From the NCBI RefSeq assembly GCF_033807575.1, contig NC_084703.1, positions 10,044,001-10,108,000 of the forward strand: a stretch of 64,000 nucleotides of DNA, given 5' to 3'. How positions within the stretch are numbered: the first letter of the stretch is position 1; every line of letters begins with the position of its first letter. The stretch is from Cydia pomonella. Taxonomy: Eukaryota > Arthropoda > Insecta > Lepidoptera > Tortricidae. Shown in pieces: positions 11,058-21,469 of this stretch. The notes beneath the pieces were generated by a model that did not search any database, had not been told where the DNA came from, and saw nothing but the letters and a program-made list of their open reading frames with translations. A program made the translations under genes and the position numbers.

Positions 11058-13570
11058 ATTACGTAACTATATCGATAATTTTAAGGGACTATTATATATT
11101 TGTATTTTCGTTAACAACTTACATTTATAAAAGTGACATTTAATGTAGTGGAACTGCTGATGATGATCAAAACGGAACTCTAAAGACGTGTAGTTCACGT
11201 ACTTTATCTCTTTGTTAAGCAAGATAGGTTTACAAGCCACCTGTTTGCAATCCCAAATATTGATGATGGATTTTATGGAGAATTGATGGAACTCCTGAAC
11301 TCTTACAACAATTTTAGTATTTATCTAAAAATTCAGTATTTTCATTTAAATAGTGCTATTTGGTGAAATGGAATTCCTCATGTAGACTAGAATGGAACTC
11401 CTCTACGACAAAAGATTTTACAGATCTTTAGATAATTCTTGGGATGCACTATAGTTGTAAATAATATATTTTGACCTTTGCTAGACACGCTGCCGCATAA
11501 ATGACATTTCAAACTCTTGTGAAGTCGGTTTTTTTAAGATTATTCTGTGTCAGCCTGAACGGTCGACTCGCCTGCGCTCAGTTGGCTGAGGAATAGGGGC
11601 GCTGGAATGCCGCGTGCGACCAACGATGCCGACTGCCGTCGCGGTCGCATTCCGCTTCGCTGCGCGTCGTAAACTGTGCAAATACAGCCCTATTGACAAA
11701 TAGGTGCATAATACCGCACCGAGTAATTGCCATCAAATAACAAAGGCCAACTTAAGTAATAGCAAGGCACATTAGTATTTTTTTCATCGAAAAAATATTT
11801 TTTAAATGCCTGTAATTCACTAGAAAATATAACACTATGATTTACCAAAAAAACTGTAGATTAATAATTTAAGCAGGAAGCCGACTTTGAGTGGTTCGAC
11901 GAAACAACAATAAACGCATTTTTCCCAAAAATATGAACTGCAACATCACTTTGAACATCTGCAATATAAATACATCACATGATTTATTATTATGTTATAA
12001 ATCAATTTGCAACATACACAATTGGCTAAATGACAGAATAGGACATACGATTAGCGATCACAGATCTATAACGTAATATAACTACCTAGATAGTAATAAA
12101 TCTACATAAATATGAACCTTAATAATATCACGATAGTTGCTTTTTAATGACATAGTTTCTTTGGAACGCGTCGAAGACCGCTCTGCATAAAAGAAACAAA
12201 GGCTTTTGTTAACAGATTAGAACTCGAGCTGAAAAAATCATCTCATATAATTATTACCGGTAAAATGGTCCTACTTTGCTCCAATATTTGCTCCACTTTA
12301 AGAAAATTTTGAATATTTATTAACTATTCATTATTAAATATTCAGACCAACTGATAAAAGTAGAACATTTCATCCAACATATTTTGATCGGTAAATTGAC
12401 GTCATGACATTTTGTTTTATATATCTGATGCAAAGAATAAGGATCAAATAATAACCGGTGTTTAGGTTATTTTTGCTCCTACCTATACATAGTTTACTTA
12501 GGAGCGCGAAGTTACCCCATTGTGCTCCAAATTAATAGGCCCCGCCAAAAAAGGAAGAATAATTTATAACTAACGTAGGAATTGAAAGTATATATTTCCT
12601 ACGTTTTATATAAATAATAACATATAAACATTATATTTCAATATATTAGACGTTAAGTCATTTTAATGAATTAGAGCATAGTTACCCAACGGCGAGCAAA
12701 GTAGCTCCTTATCAAGATATCTATATAAGTAACAAGACGAGATTTTTATGATCAAATACATTTAGTACCTACGTTTAATATTAACAGTAAATGTAAATTT
12801 TAAAACATTGGTACCTTTAGATACTGCTATATAATCTAAGTTTAGCGCTCCGTTTCCATCCCCATCCTATTCAAAGCTAAAATTTAATTTGTAAAAGTAA
12901 TAAAACTCTAAAAAACATACTTTTCTCCCTGATCTAGAAAGTCAGTAAAAAGCTTTCTTGTGGTCTCTAAATTCTAAAGAAAGACAGGCAAACAACTTAA
13001 GTCACAAATGTATTGTGAATTGGTCCACTCTGACATCGTGCCTTCCATCGCTCCCGCCCCCGGGTCTCCCGACTACATAAACGAACGCTCATAACCTTAT
13101 TGAAATTTGAATGAAAGCACCTACTCCATTTAACATTCCATTTTGCACTTGAAAGGAATTTTATTGTATTTCGGGGTTTTGATAACATTTAATAAAATAT
13201 AATTACGGCATTGTATTTCCTATTTTCTATGAAATAATAATTATTACTAGGTTCTCATTGAAACAATGGAAAACAAAGTGGTTGTCTTGTTAATTATCGT
13301 TAGTTAAAAATGTGATAGATACGTTATTTAAAAATCTCTATAGTACAATTATAAAACTTATATTAAATACATTACAAAATATTATAAAGCTACAAGTTCC
13401 AGCAACATATTTTTAGGACAACTATTGTGTGTGTATAGAATGTAAATTTGTAATAACTATAAGATAGTTATTTGGCAGTTTTGTTGTAAGTACTTAACTT
13501 AATCCGTTTTTGTAAAAATAATCAAAAACTAGATTCACGACATAAAAATGGGTCTAAAACAACAATACAC
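11058..13570. other. Intergenic DNA with two loose word-repeat stretches
   Basis: No gene is supported. At 11150-11410 the word GGAACTC(CT) recurs irregularly, and at 12260-12720 GCTCC/GGAGC recurs. Frames such as 11891-12076 and 12997-13188 look like chance. Confidence 0.4.
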
Positions 13571-13572
13571 GA

Positions 13573-13640
13573 CATGTTTTGACTTTTTAGGGTTCCTAGT
13601 TTACTACGGAACCCCCGACTGTGAAATGAGAGGCGGAACA
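13573..13640. repeat. Fragment of the GGTTCCGTA family
   Basis: TTTTTAGGGTTCCTAGTTTA followed by CTACGGAACCCC resembles the paired ends of the family seen complete at 63011-63722. Only a stub remains. Confidence 0.4.
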
Positions 13641-13688
13641 AAGCAAGCCCATTTCGTTTATTTTACAGTACAATCCAGTTGAAGTTAT

Positions 13689-14063
13689 TTAATTATTTAA
13701 TAATTATTAATGTTTATTTACAATAACAATATACATAATGGATATGTACAGATGATTACTATAACTAGCTTATATCTAAAATAGGCATTTGAGGCATTGT
13801 ACCAAGGATGCTGGCGGCATTTCCTCGTTGTATCGCAATACTGATACGTTGTGCGAGGAAGTCGCCAGCTCTTCGGTCACCAGTTACGTCAACCAGACGT
13901 TTCGCGATTTCTCCAAAAAACTTATGCGCGTTGGGACCCCATGGACCTAGAGTTTCAACGCCAAATGGTACAAAATGGTACTCTCTACCGAGGCTCTTAT
14001 ATTTATTACGTTTCAAAATTTCGGCGCTTTCCGCCGCTGCGCCCGCTTTTTTACATTAGTCCG
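13689..14063 (-). mobile_element. 5'-truncated retroelement, 3' coding end
   Basis: On the minus strand an uninterrupted frame runs from about 14062 to a stop at 13765. It contains REYHFVPFGVETLGPWG, IAKRLVDVTGDRR, FLAQRISIAIQRGNAAS and ILGTMPQ. This is a conserved C-terminal block of insect retroelement polyproteins (recalled pattern VETxGxWG...RISxAIQRGNAAS). An AT-rich 3' UTR and tail follow to 13689. The 5' side stops abruptly after an AGAAAESAEILK stretch, as expected from incomplete reverse transcription. A second copy is at 27264-27476. The exact retroelement clade is not determined. Confidence 0.7.
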
Positions 14064-15344
14064 TTGGAGGTGGGACGGTGACAGTGTGACAATCCAGTTT
14101 TGTTTAATTTTTATTATTTGCAATAACACACTTAAAACAAGGTAGACTAATCCAGGGGCCTACCGCGTAAAACAAAATCGAAATGTTGACCGAAATGAAA
14201 ACCTTTAGCAGAGTAAACTTCAGTGCTTCACTCTGTTTTTCGTAAACGACCATCGGAAAAATATTCATTACTAATTAAATAAGTCCTATTTCTAATATTT
14301 AACATCGTATTCCGAAAGTTAAGAAGACGCTCTTACTGGAACAAGTACTCTTTGTTTCTAACAATGAGCGTTGAAAGTCCTGAATATCATCGAGGAATAT
14401 TATCAATTTTACATTATTTCGACTTTTTATTGGGATAGCGCCATCTGCCTCTCTATCGCTCGAATATGGAAGGGCCATCGAGAGGCGCATAATAAAATTT
14501 AGTTTATGTTTTCACGGTAGGCTCTCTGTTCTCAAAAGCACGTGGCATAATAATAATGGCACCCTAACAGACCAATAATAACATGTTTTATATATACACG
14601 TGACGCGCGGCTCTTTGTCGCTTTACAAGCTCAGCAGCCTATTATTGACGCACTTAATGGCGAATGCTAAAAATATATTTATTTATTCATACGTAGATCG
14701 TTAATTTAGTGGTAGGCAAATATAAGATAGCAGTAGGTATATCGAATATAAAACACTTCCATTTATCCTCAAACATACGAACAAAACGATTTACCAGAAT
14801 CCTTTGGCCGCATATATGTATTTGCACAAGTTCACGTGAGCGAATTAATCTTGTGTATGTATTAAGTAAACTTTATAGTTGTTTATGAACTTGGTTAGTG
14901 CAGAATACTTAGGTTTACTCTTGTTTCGTACAGTGTACCTATTATTGGCGGTAATATTCTCCTAGACTTAGACTTCTTAGTTTATCTGTCAATGTTCCAA
15001 CTTCGGTATTTCAGATACTTGATGTAAGTAGTTTCTTCTGATACGTACCGTAAACCAAGGTCGATAAGTGTTTTATCTGTTCTACAGAAGATGTAGAAGG
15101 TCTTGTTTGAACCAGCATATAAATACCTAAAACCGCTTAGAAAGACGTTCAGAGAGCAAAAGCATGTGCAGATCATTTTGAGCACTACGTTCATTTAAAA
15201 CTTTAGCTGTTGTACTGTACGGATTGGAAAATCGGGCACCCTCGTTAAATTAGAATTAATTAAAAATGTTTTTTGTAGTATGTTTTTTTAGTATGTATAT
15301 ATTTATTTTTTTGTGTTCCTTTGTATGTCTGTTTTTTTTTATTA
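14064..15344. other. Intergenic DNA
   Basis: No gene recognised. At 14154-14166 the words GGGGCCTACCGCG match the end of the MITE at 51329-51460 and may be a solo fragment. Minus frames at 14299-14490 and 14982-15194 have no supporting context. Confidence 0.4.
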
Positions 15345-15573
15345 CGAAAAGGTAAGCATTTGACCACCATTTCTGTTGCGTTGACATATGTGCCGCCACT
15401 ATCATAGTTTTAAGTCAGGTCCCCACTGAAAACCAGCGCCACGGATTGCCGCGGCATTATGCTGAGTAGGGATCCTATATTAGCGTCCAATGTTTTTATT
15501 TCTCTGTATGTTCTTCTTTTTCCAAATGTAATGTGTTGTGGTATTAAATAAATGTATTTTCTTTCTTTCTTTC
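15345..15573 (+). mobile_element. LINE 3' UTR fragment with (TTTC)n tail
   Basis: It contains the recalled lepidopteran LINE tail words CCCCACTGAAAACCAGCGCC, TTGCCGCGGCATTATGCTG and TATTTCTCTGTATGTTC, then AATAAA (15547-15552) and a (CTTT)n tail at 15561-15573. No protein-coding part is left. Confidence 0.6.
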
Positions 15574-15749
15574 AATTATAATTCAATATCACTCATCCCA
15601 TTACTGAGTTCGAAATAAACTTTACGCGATTAAAGCGGCTTTTCCAAATAAATCGACTATATAGGCAAAACCAATCCCGGATGGGCCATATATATGTAGG
15701 TATACAGGGTAAAATATAAACCGTTAATCATCATCATTTAATAGTAAAT

Positions 15750-15972
15750 TACGATACAAGTGCGAAAAATAGGAAATTCGAAACGAGTGGCGATAAATTA
15801 AAACACGACCGAATGGAGTGTTTTAAATCGACACGAGTTGCGAATTACCTATTCGCACAGGTATTGTACAACGTTTTACAGTACATATGGCCCTTTAAAT
15901 GTTCGACACAGTAACGTAATATGCTAATATTCGCACTAGTGCGGTAAAGTAGCACCATATGTACTGTAAATA
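15750..15972 (+). repeat. Dispersed palindromic repeat, copy 2
   Basis: Same family and orientation as 2334-2553, with clean matches such as ATAGGAAATTCGAAACGAGT, GTGTTTTAAATCGACACGAG and GTACAACGTTTTACAGTACA. Better preserved than copy 1. Confidence 0.75.
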
Positions 15973-16690
15973 ATTTTACGTGAATGAATTAATATCTATA
16001 ATTCTCATTCCACTCGTCGACTGTAATGGTTAAATTAAGATTTCGTATACCAAACTATAATTTCGTACTTTTCATGTACCTATATGTAGTCAACTGTAAA
16101 AATTGACCAATCACGCCGCGTTCTCATGGAAAATACTAAATGTGCGCTGGGCGCGTCGCGCGTTTATGCCTACATTTTGTCTACTAAGATACTTGCCAAT
16201 TTTATTTAATTATTTATACTAAAAAAAGTATTATTTTAGATGACTCGTAGAATAAGTATTGTATAGAATAGTGATATTTGTTGCAAAACACAATTCCCGA
16301 GTGAGGGCACTACTGGACGATCGACGCAGTCTTAAGGCGTGTAGAATTCTCTCGATGAGTTGTTGAATTGTAGAATGATTGTTGAAACAAAAGTACAATC
16401 GATGATAAAAGTATCGAAATACATATTTTTTTCATTTTTAATAAAAAAGAGTAAATATACTCAAATGCTGCTTGTTATATGTTTCAAATTTCCAAAGTGC
16501 GGTAGCGACCTCTAAACCGTAATTGAAAATTCTGAAAAATTCAGGTTGGTTGTTTAATAGCAGAGACTATATTGAGCGATTGAGACGCAGAAAAAAATAA
16601 TTTAGACGAAATAAGCAACACCTTAAGCGTGAAGTCACCAACCCACTGGTACAGCTATAGCCAAATCCCTCTCGTTCATGAGATGAGGCT
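15973..16690. other. Intergenic DNA
   Basis: No gene or element recognised. Confidence 0.4.
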
Positions 16691-16691
16691 T

Positions 16692-16816
16692 GAGCGCCTA
16701 TGGCCAACATCGAAAATTCGAAAATCGTTAATCGGCCTCTTTATCGTATTTGCCTATTCGAGCGACTCAGAGGCAGATAACGTTTTTTGATTTTCTGATG
16801 TTGGCTGTAGGCCCTC
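16692..16816. mobile_element. Palindromic MITE (GCCAACATC arms)
   Basis: The left arm GAGCGCCTATGGCCAACATC, then GAAAATTCGAAAATCGTT, is mirrored at the right by AACGTTTTTTGATTTTC then GATGTTGGCTGTAGGCCCTC. Weaker complementarity may extend outward to about 16640 and 16832. Non-coding. Confidence 0.6.
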
Positions 16817-17731
16817 AGGACCCATTAGTGGGACCTATTTAAATAGGCTGACTTTCTTTATCAACCTGTGATAGTAAAATATAAACTACATATATCATTA
16901 TTCTATTTGTATGAACAGCATAATAAGGACGCAGATAAACGTACGTATTTGAGAAATTTAATATCGTCTGGACGCGAGTTATTTCATTTCTGCGACTACC
17001 TATCGAAACAAAGGGTTAACAAACTCTCAGCTTAATAATATAAGACTTTGTTCGTATACCTACATAAACCTAACCACAGTCTAAGATAAAGTAAGTTCTA
17101 GTAATTGTACCTATTATATTTGACATATCGTGGAAATGGCAAATATCTTGGAAAGTTACAATTATTTCATTTAGATATTAAGATTCTTTTAGAAAGACAA
17201 AGTCTATCAAACTTACGGCCCGATTCGAACTTTAAGATACGTCAAATATGTCCTAAAGATACTATATGGATTAGATATTTCAGTGTCAAAAGTGTCGTTT
17301 TTGTTTAAAGAAAAGTCTCTTATGACAATCCATATCGTATCTAACAAATGTTTAACGTATCTTATAGTTCAAATAGGACCGTTGCTCTGGTTGATTATTA
17401 AACCAAAAGTCACAAATAAAGGATGCATACCAATGAGTTCAGTTGTCTTTTTACAAAGTAGGAGTTTTCGCATAAGTTTCATCGTAATAAAAGCACTATA
17501 TACAGAATATTTAAATACTGACGATTAAATGCATCGGTGCCTATGGCAAGCAATACTTAAAGCGTTTTCTTCCCTCACCTACCCGGTTTTGTTATCCAGT
17601 AAATAAACAACGATCGAGAGAAATGGGTGCCATTACGCAAAAGGATGTTTAGTTCATTCTTGAGATTTCTTTTACTGGTTCGCTTCGGCTGAATACCGAC
17701 ATTTGACGTTAAACAGCGCGAGCCAAACGAC
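16817..17731. other. Upstream flank of the secreted-peptide gene
   Basis: No other gene is supported. Frames at 17105-17308 and 17283-17528 are AT-driven. In the last 170 bp a TATA-like TAAATAAAC lies near 17600, but I cannot fix a transcription start, so no promoter is called. Confidence 0.35.
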
Positions 17732-19553
17732 ATGGTTCACAAAGTGACTGCTTTTACTCTGCTGTGTGTTCTTACGATTCTAATTGTTGGGGTACGTTAA
17801 ATCTGAATTTTATTACTTTAAAGAATATGTCCTTAGCTTTTCTTTACGTTGATTCTTGTATTACGGGCTTTCAGCTGTTTCAGAACTGTAAAAGTAATCT
17901 CATTAAGTCTGGCAGGTATATCGGCCAAAATCACAAATTACTTTAATTATTAAATAATGAGTGATCAATTTTTAGGCGGCCAGACTCAAGAGATATTCCT
18001 ATTCGCAATATAAACTTAAATAAAAAACGTTTAGGACATAGAATCTGATCGCTATAAGTATATTATATGTTATTACTGTGTACCTACTCGTAGTATGTCA
18101 AACCAACGTAACAACCCCCATCGCAATATCATATAATTGATGAATAAATACATGTTATTTCAACGAAAAAATTGTTACTACGTACAATTAGAATACAGCT
18201 TGTATGCTCATAGTTTTAATGTATACACTTTAAATTTCACCTAATACATAAGTATGCCGTGTGGGGCCCACAAAAGGAGCATAAAATTAAACTGTAGGCC
18301 GTACTCCCCAAACTGACCCATATTTGTTCAGCGACTTTAGGAGTTGCAGTCCTAGTCATTAAACTTTGAGCCCCTTTTTAAGCCCTTCCCTTATCCCATA
18401 TCCCTTTTTAAAAACACTAAACTTACTTATCTGATTTTCTATTATTTCTATAAATTCTATGTCTCTCACCTAAAAAATAATTGTATTCAAACCCCATTCA
18501 AATGTTCAACCAAGGGGGTTCATCACCTAAAGAGAAGAATTTTCAAAAACGATTTTCGAAATTTTAAGATCGCAGCTGAAAATTAAACTTGTACAGTCGA
18601 CGTCAAAGATATGTTTATCTTTGTAATAAGGCGAAATATATAATTTGACGTCGACTATACCACTTACAAACTTCCATCTCTTTTTTTATCTCCCTTAGAG
18701 GTTGAATTATTCATAATCGCTTCTTACATAATGTTACTAAATATGTAAATTTCTTATTTTTGTAGTTTTGGCTCTGCTTTAATGAGGCAGTCAGTCAGGA
18801 TATGTATATTTGTGTGGGTAGATAATTAATTAACAATAGAGAAGTATCCGACTTGTAATGTAATGAAATTGTCCCTGAATACTCCGATGAAATATTTCCC
18901 TTTTCCTGTCATACTCGTATTTCTTTAGATGAAGAATCACTGAATATCAAAAATTAAATTATGTTTTGCCTTTTGCATTCCTTGCCTGCATGATTGTTCT
19001 TAAATTTCTGTACCAATCTTGTAGGATGAATGTAAGTACTATACTTATAATTAGGGTAATTGTGTGCGAAAATAATTTTTTCATGAAGTTCTTACTTTTC
19101 ACAAATTGTTACGTATATCAAAAGTACATACACAAAGCAAATTTTTGATGCATATGGTCAAGCTTAATATTCTCAGGAAAAGTAAATAAAATGAGTACAT
19201 AAACACGGTTGATAAATAAATACCTTAAAACTACCATACATATCATAACACTATATTATAATAATAAACACTTCAAATCACATATTTAATAATTAATTTT
19301 AATCATGTTTTTTTTTCAGGTATCATGTACTCCAGCAATTACGAAACAAAAACTAGAAGCAATGCTTTTAAAAATACTGTGGGAAAGAGTATACAAGCAC
19401 TTGCCACCTTCTATGAGAGAAAAAGCAATCAAAGCTCTTAAGAACAATGGTGACTATGACAAGTTTATTAGACAATTACAAAAAGTGAAAAAAGAAAAAG
19501 TTCAGCGTCTGATGAATCTGTTTGCTGATATACTTATAGAGTACATAAGTTAA
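17732..19553 (+). CDS. Small secreted basic peptide, two exons, family unknown
   Basis: Exon 1 (17732-17791) starts ATG with purine at -3 and G at +4, and encodes a classic signal peptide, MVHKVTAFTLLCVLTILIVG, ending at a GTACGT donor. Exon 2 (19320-19553) follows a strong acceptor (T-rich tract then CAG) and opens VSCTPAITKQKLEAM, ending in TAA at 19551. Both junctions are phase 0, giving 97 codons with signal cleavage expected around VSC/T (residues 21-24). The mature part is about 75 residues, roughly 16 Lys/Arg to 8 Asp/Glu, with HLPPSMREKAIKALKNN near the middle and a KVKKEKVQRLMNLF helix near the end. It has no cysteine beyond the one next to the cleavage site. An ATTAAA lies at 19616-19621. 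I do not recognise the family; an extra exon (for example one ending at a GTAAGT donor at 19032) cannot be excluded. Confidence 0.55.
18592..18659. repeat. Short inverted repeat in the intron (GTCGACGTCAAA)
   Basis: TACAGTCGACGTCAAA (18592-18607) faces TTTGACGTCGACTATA (18644-18659) across about 36 bp. It looks like a tiny MITE inserted in the intron of the secreted-peptide gene. Confidence 0.55.
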
Positions 19554-19615
19554 ACGTACTTACCTGATGATTAAAACTGGAATATTAATTTAATTTATAA
19601 TATTTATAAAACGCT

Positions 19616-19621
19616 ATTAAA
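19616..19621 (+). promoter_or_regulatory. Candidate poly(A) signal ATTAAA
   Basis: ATTAAA lies 63 bp after the stop codon of the gene above. It is the nearest variant hexamer; there is no canonical AATAAA between the stop and this point. Confidence 0.4.
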
Positions 19622-19911
19622 AATATTGTACTTTGGAAGCGTTTATTTTCAATAACACTTATTTACAGTCAAAAAGCTCTTTTAGTAACCTTAAATTATC
19701 TTTAAAGTCCTATGAAATGATGCTTGCACTTATTAAATATCTACGATGTTACCCCACGAGTCAAAGTATCCCAGATAGACATATTATAGTTGATTGCATA
19801 TAATTACGAACAGCAAATGTAAAGGGTAAATGTTTTTAAAGCATTCAGTATGCCTCCTTATTAATAAGATTTTTCTAGAACTCATATTATTTACAGTCTA
19901 CACACTACTAT

Positions 19912-19936
19912 CACACACACACACACACACACACAC
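19912..19936. repeat. (CA)n microsatellite
   Basis: A 25-bp pure alternating CA run. Confidence 0.95.
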
Positions 19937-21398
19937 TGCTATCGTATTGTGGCCATCCGACTATAAGGGTGAGACCCTCCAAACATATTTTAAGGCAGCT
20001 GTGGCAGCGGTGGTGACTTTACTACTTTACAAAGGATAGTTAACACTAGTGTTCGCTTAACAAAAAAAAAACAATTTTTTACTTCTTAAGCTCGTAAAGT
20101 TCGTCTTTAGGTATATCGTGTGCAGGTTGCATACAATTGATTTATGCTATTGTTAAACAATCTACCATTGTTTGTAGAGTCAAATTTATTAAGTTACGTT
20201 TTAATTAGAGCCAGCTTGGCTGCGTTGGGAAATTAAACAGCATATTATTGAGAAGCAAGAATACTGAGAATTGGACGTTAGGCTTCCTTTGCGGAATAGT
20301 TCTTGAAGTAAGGGTTCGTGGAACATCTGAAAGCGGTCTAACGAGGTTTTAAAGGGGGAGCTAAAGATAAACCTAATTGAAACTACCTACCTGCTGAGAA
20401 CTAGTGTAGTAAAAGCTAATATAGTAATGTTGGTCATTTGTAAGATTATTCCTGTATGTGCTTACTTCGTAAATAAATTATAAATATTTTGGATTTGGTG
20501 AGCTATGTGTGTAAAAAAAATACTCGGTGTGTGATTTGACAGGAAATTTTCACCACCAGGATAAGGCTTCCCGCGAAGGAGGAAGAGGGCTTTAACTATG
20601 ATCAGAGAAAAATACAAAGGCCCGGACTCTGATGTTACTTGATATAAAAAGAAAGGCAAAATTAGTTGATATAATTTGTAGAACGTGAAGCATTCACGGC
20701 TAGGAATTATATGTATTAAAGTTTTCAAATAATGCTGCAAATTTTTACAAGCCATTTTATTTTACCATACAACACAATATGGGCTCTTTTAAAAATATAA
20801 ACCAATCAAGAAAGCCTTTTGTTGCGAATGCAACTTATTATTATATAAAGATATTCCCAATGCACTAGCTAAACGCAGCCATCGGGCTCGGCTAGTATTC
20901 GGAGGCTTTTCAAAAGTACCAATAGGAGCGCTCCACATATTCTGTATCGCGGCCAATTAGAAGCATCTAAATTTAAACCACTTTTTGTACTGATCAAATA
21001 TTGCAAATTCACTTTTTCATCATCCTCCATACCATTAACACCCACTTTCTACATTAAAGCGTTTTGGCAAGAACCCTTGTAAACCAGTACCTTCTGGCTT
21101 TTGGAAGATTATACCTAACACTTCATTATAAATCGAAGTTTTATTTGAGTCGTCGAGACCCTGACCTGCACGGCGGCTACACCTTTATATGTCGAAAGAT
21201 GGGCTATGACTATTAAAGAGCACCATTTTCTTGAAAAACATAAATTTATTTTTGCTTAGGCGATGTCTCCTAAGTTACTCCACAGTGCTGCCAAATAAAA
21301 TAAAGAAGCTTAATTGAACATATACCTACATAGAGTCACACAATATACAGTGTCGATCACAATTCAAACATGAAAATATAGGGTAAACAATAAAATGT
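19937..21398. other. Intergenic DNA
   Basis: No gene recognised. A 97-codon minus frame at 20462-20755 has no splice context or recognisable motif and is not called. Confidence 0.4.
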
Positions 21399-21466
21399 AT
21401 GTTTTTAGTCACTCGCGCGACATGTTTCGGAGAGCCTAGGTCTCCTTTCTCAAGCCCTAACAGTGT
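21399..21466 (+). repeat. Left inverted repeat flanking the LINE
   Basis: ATGTTTTTAGTCAC, TTTCGGAGAGCCTAGGTCTC and CTCAAGCCCTAACAGTG form the inverse of 23814-23883, about 70 bp with a few mismatches. Confidence 0.85.
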
Positions 21467-21469
21467 AAC

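Noticed and set aside
13808..14081. Plus-strand frames of 76-83 codons
   Set aside because: Shadows of the minus-strand retroelement frame at 13765-14062.
18966..19148. 60-codon frame upstream of the second exon
   Set aside because: It has no ATG at its start. A GTAAGT donor at 19032 is noted as a possible alternative exon end, but the signal-peptide exon at 17732 explains the gene better.
19830..20039. 69-codon frame
   Set aside because: Runs through the CA microsatellite; no other support.
20462..20755. 97-codon minus frame
   Set aside because: Longest frame of its area but with no splice context, motif or compositional contrast.
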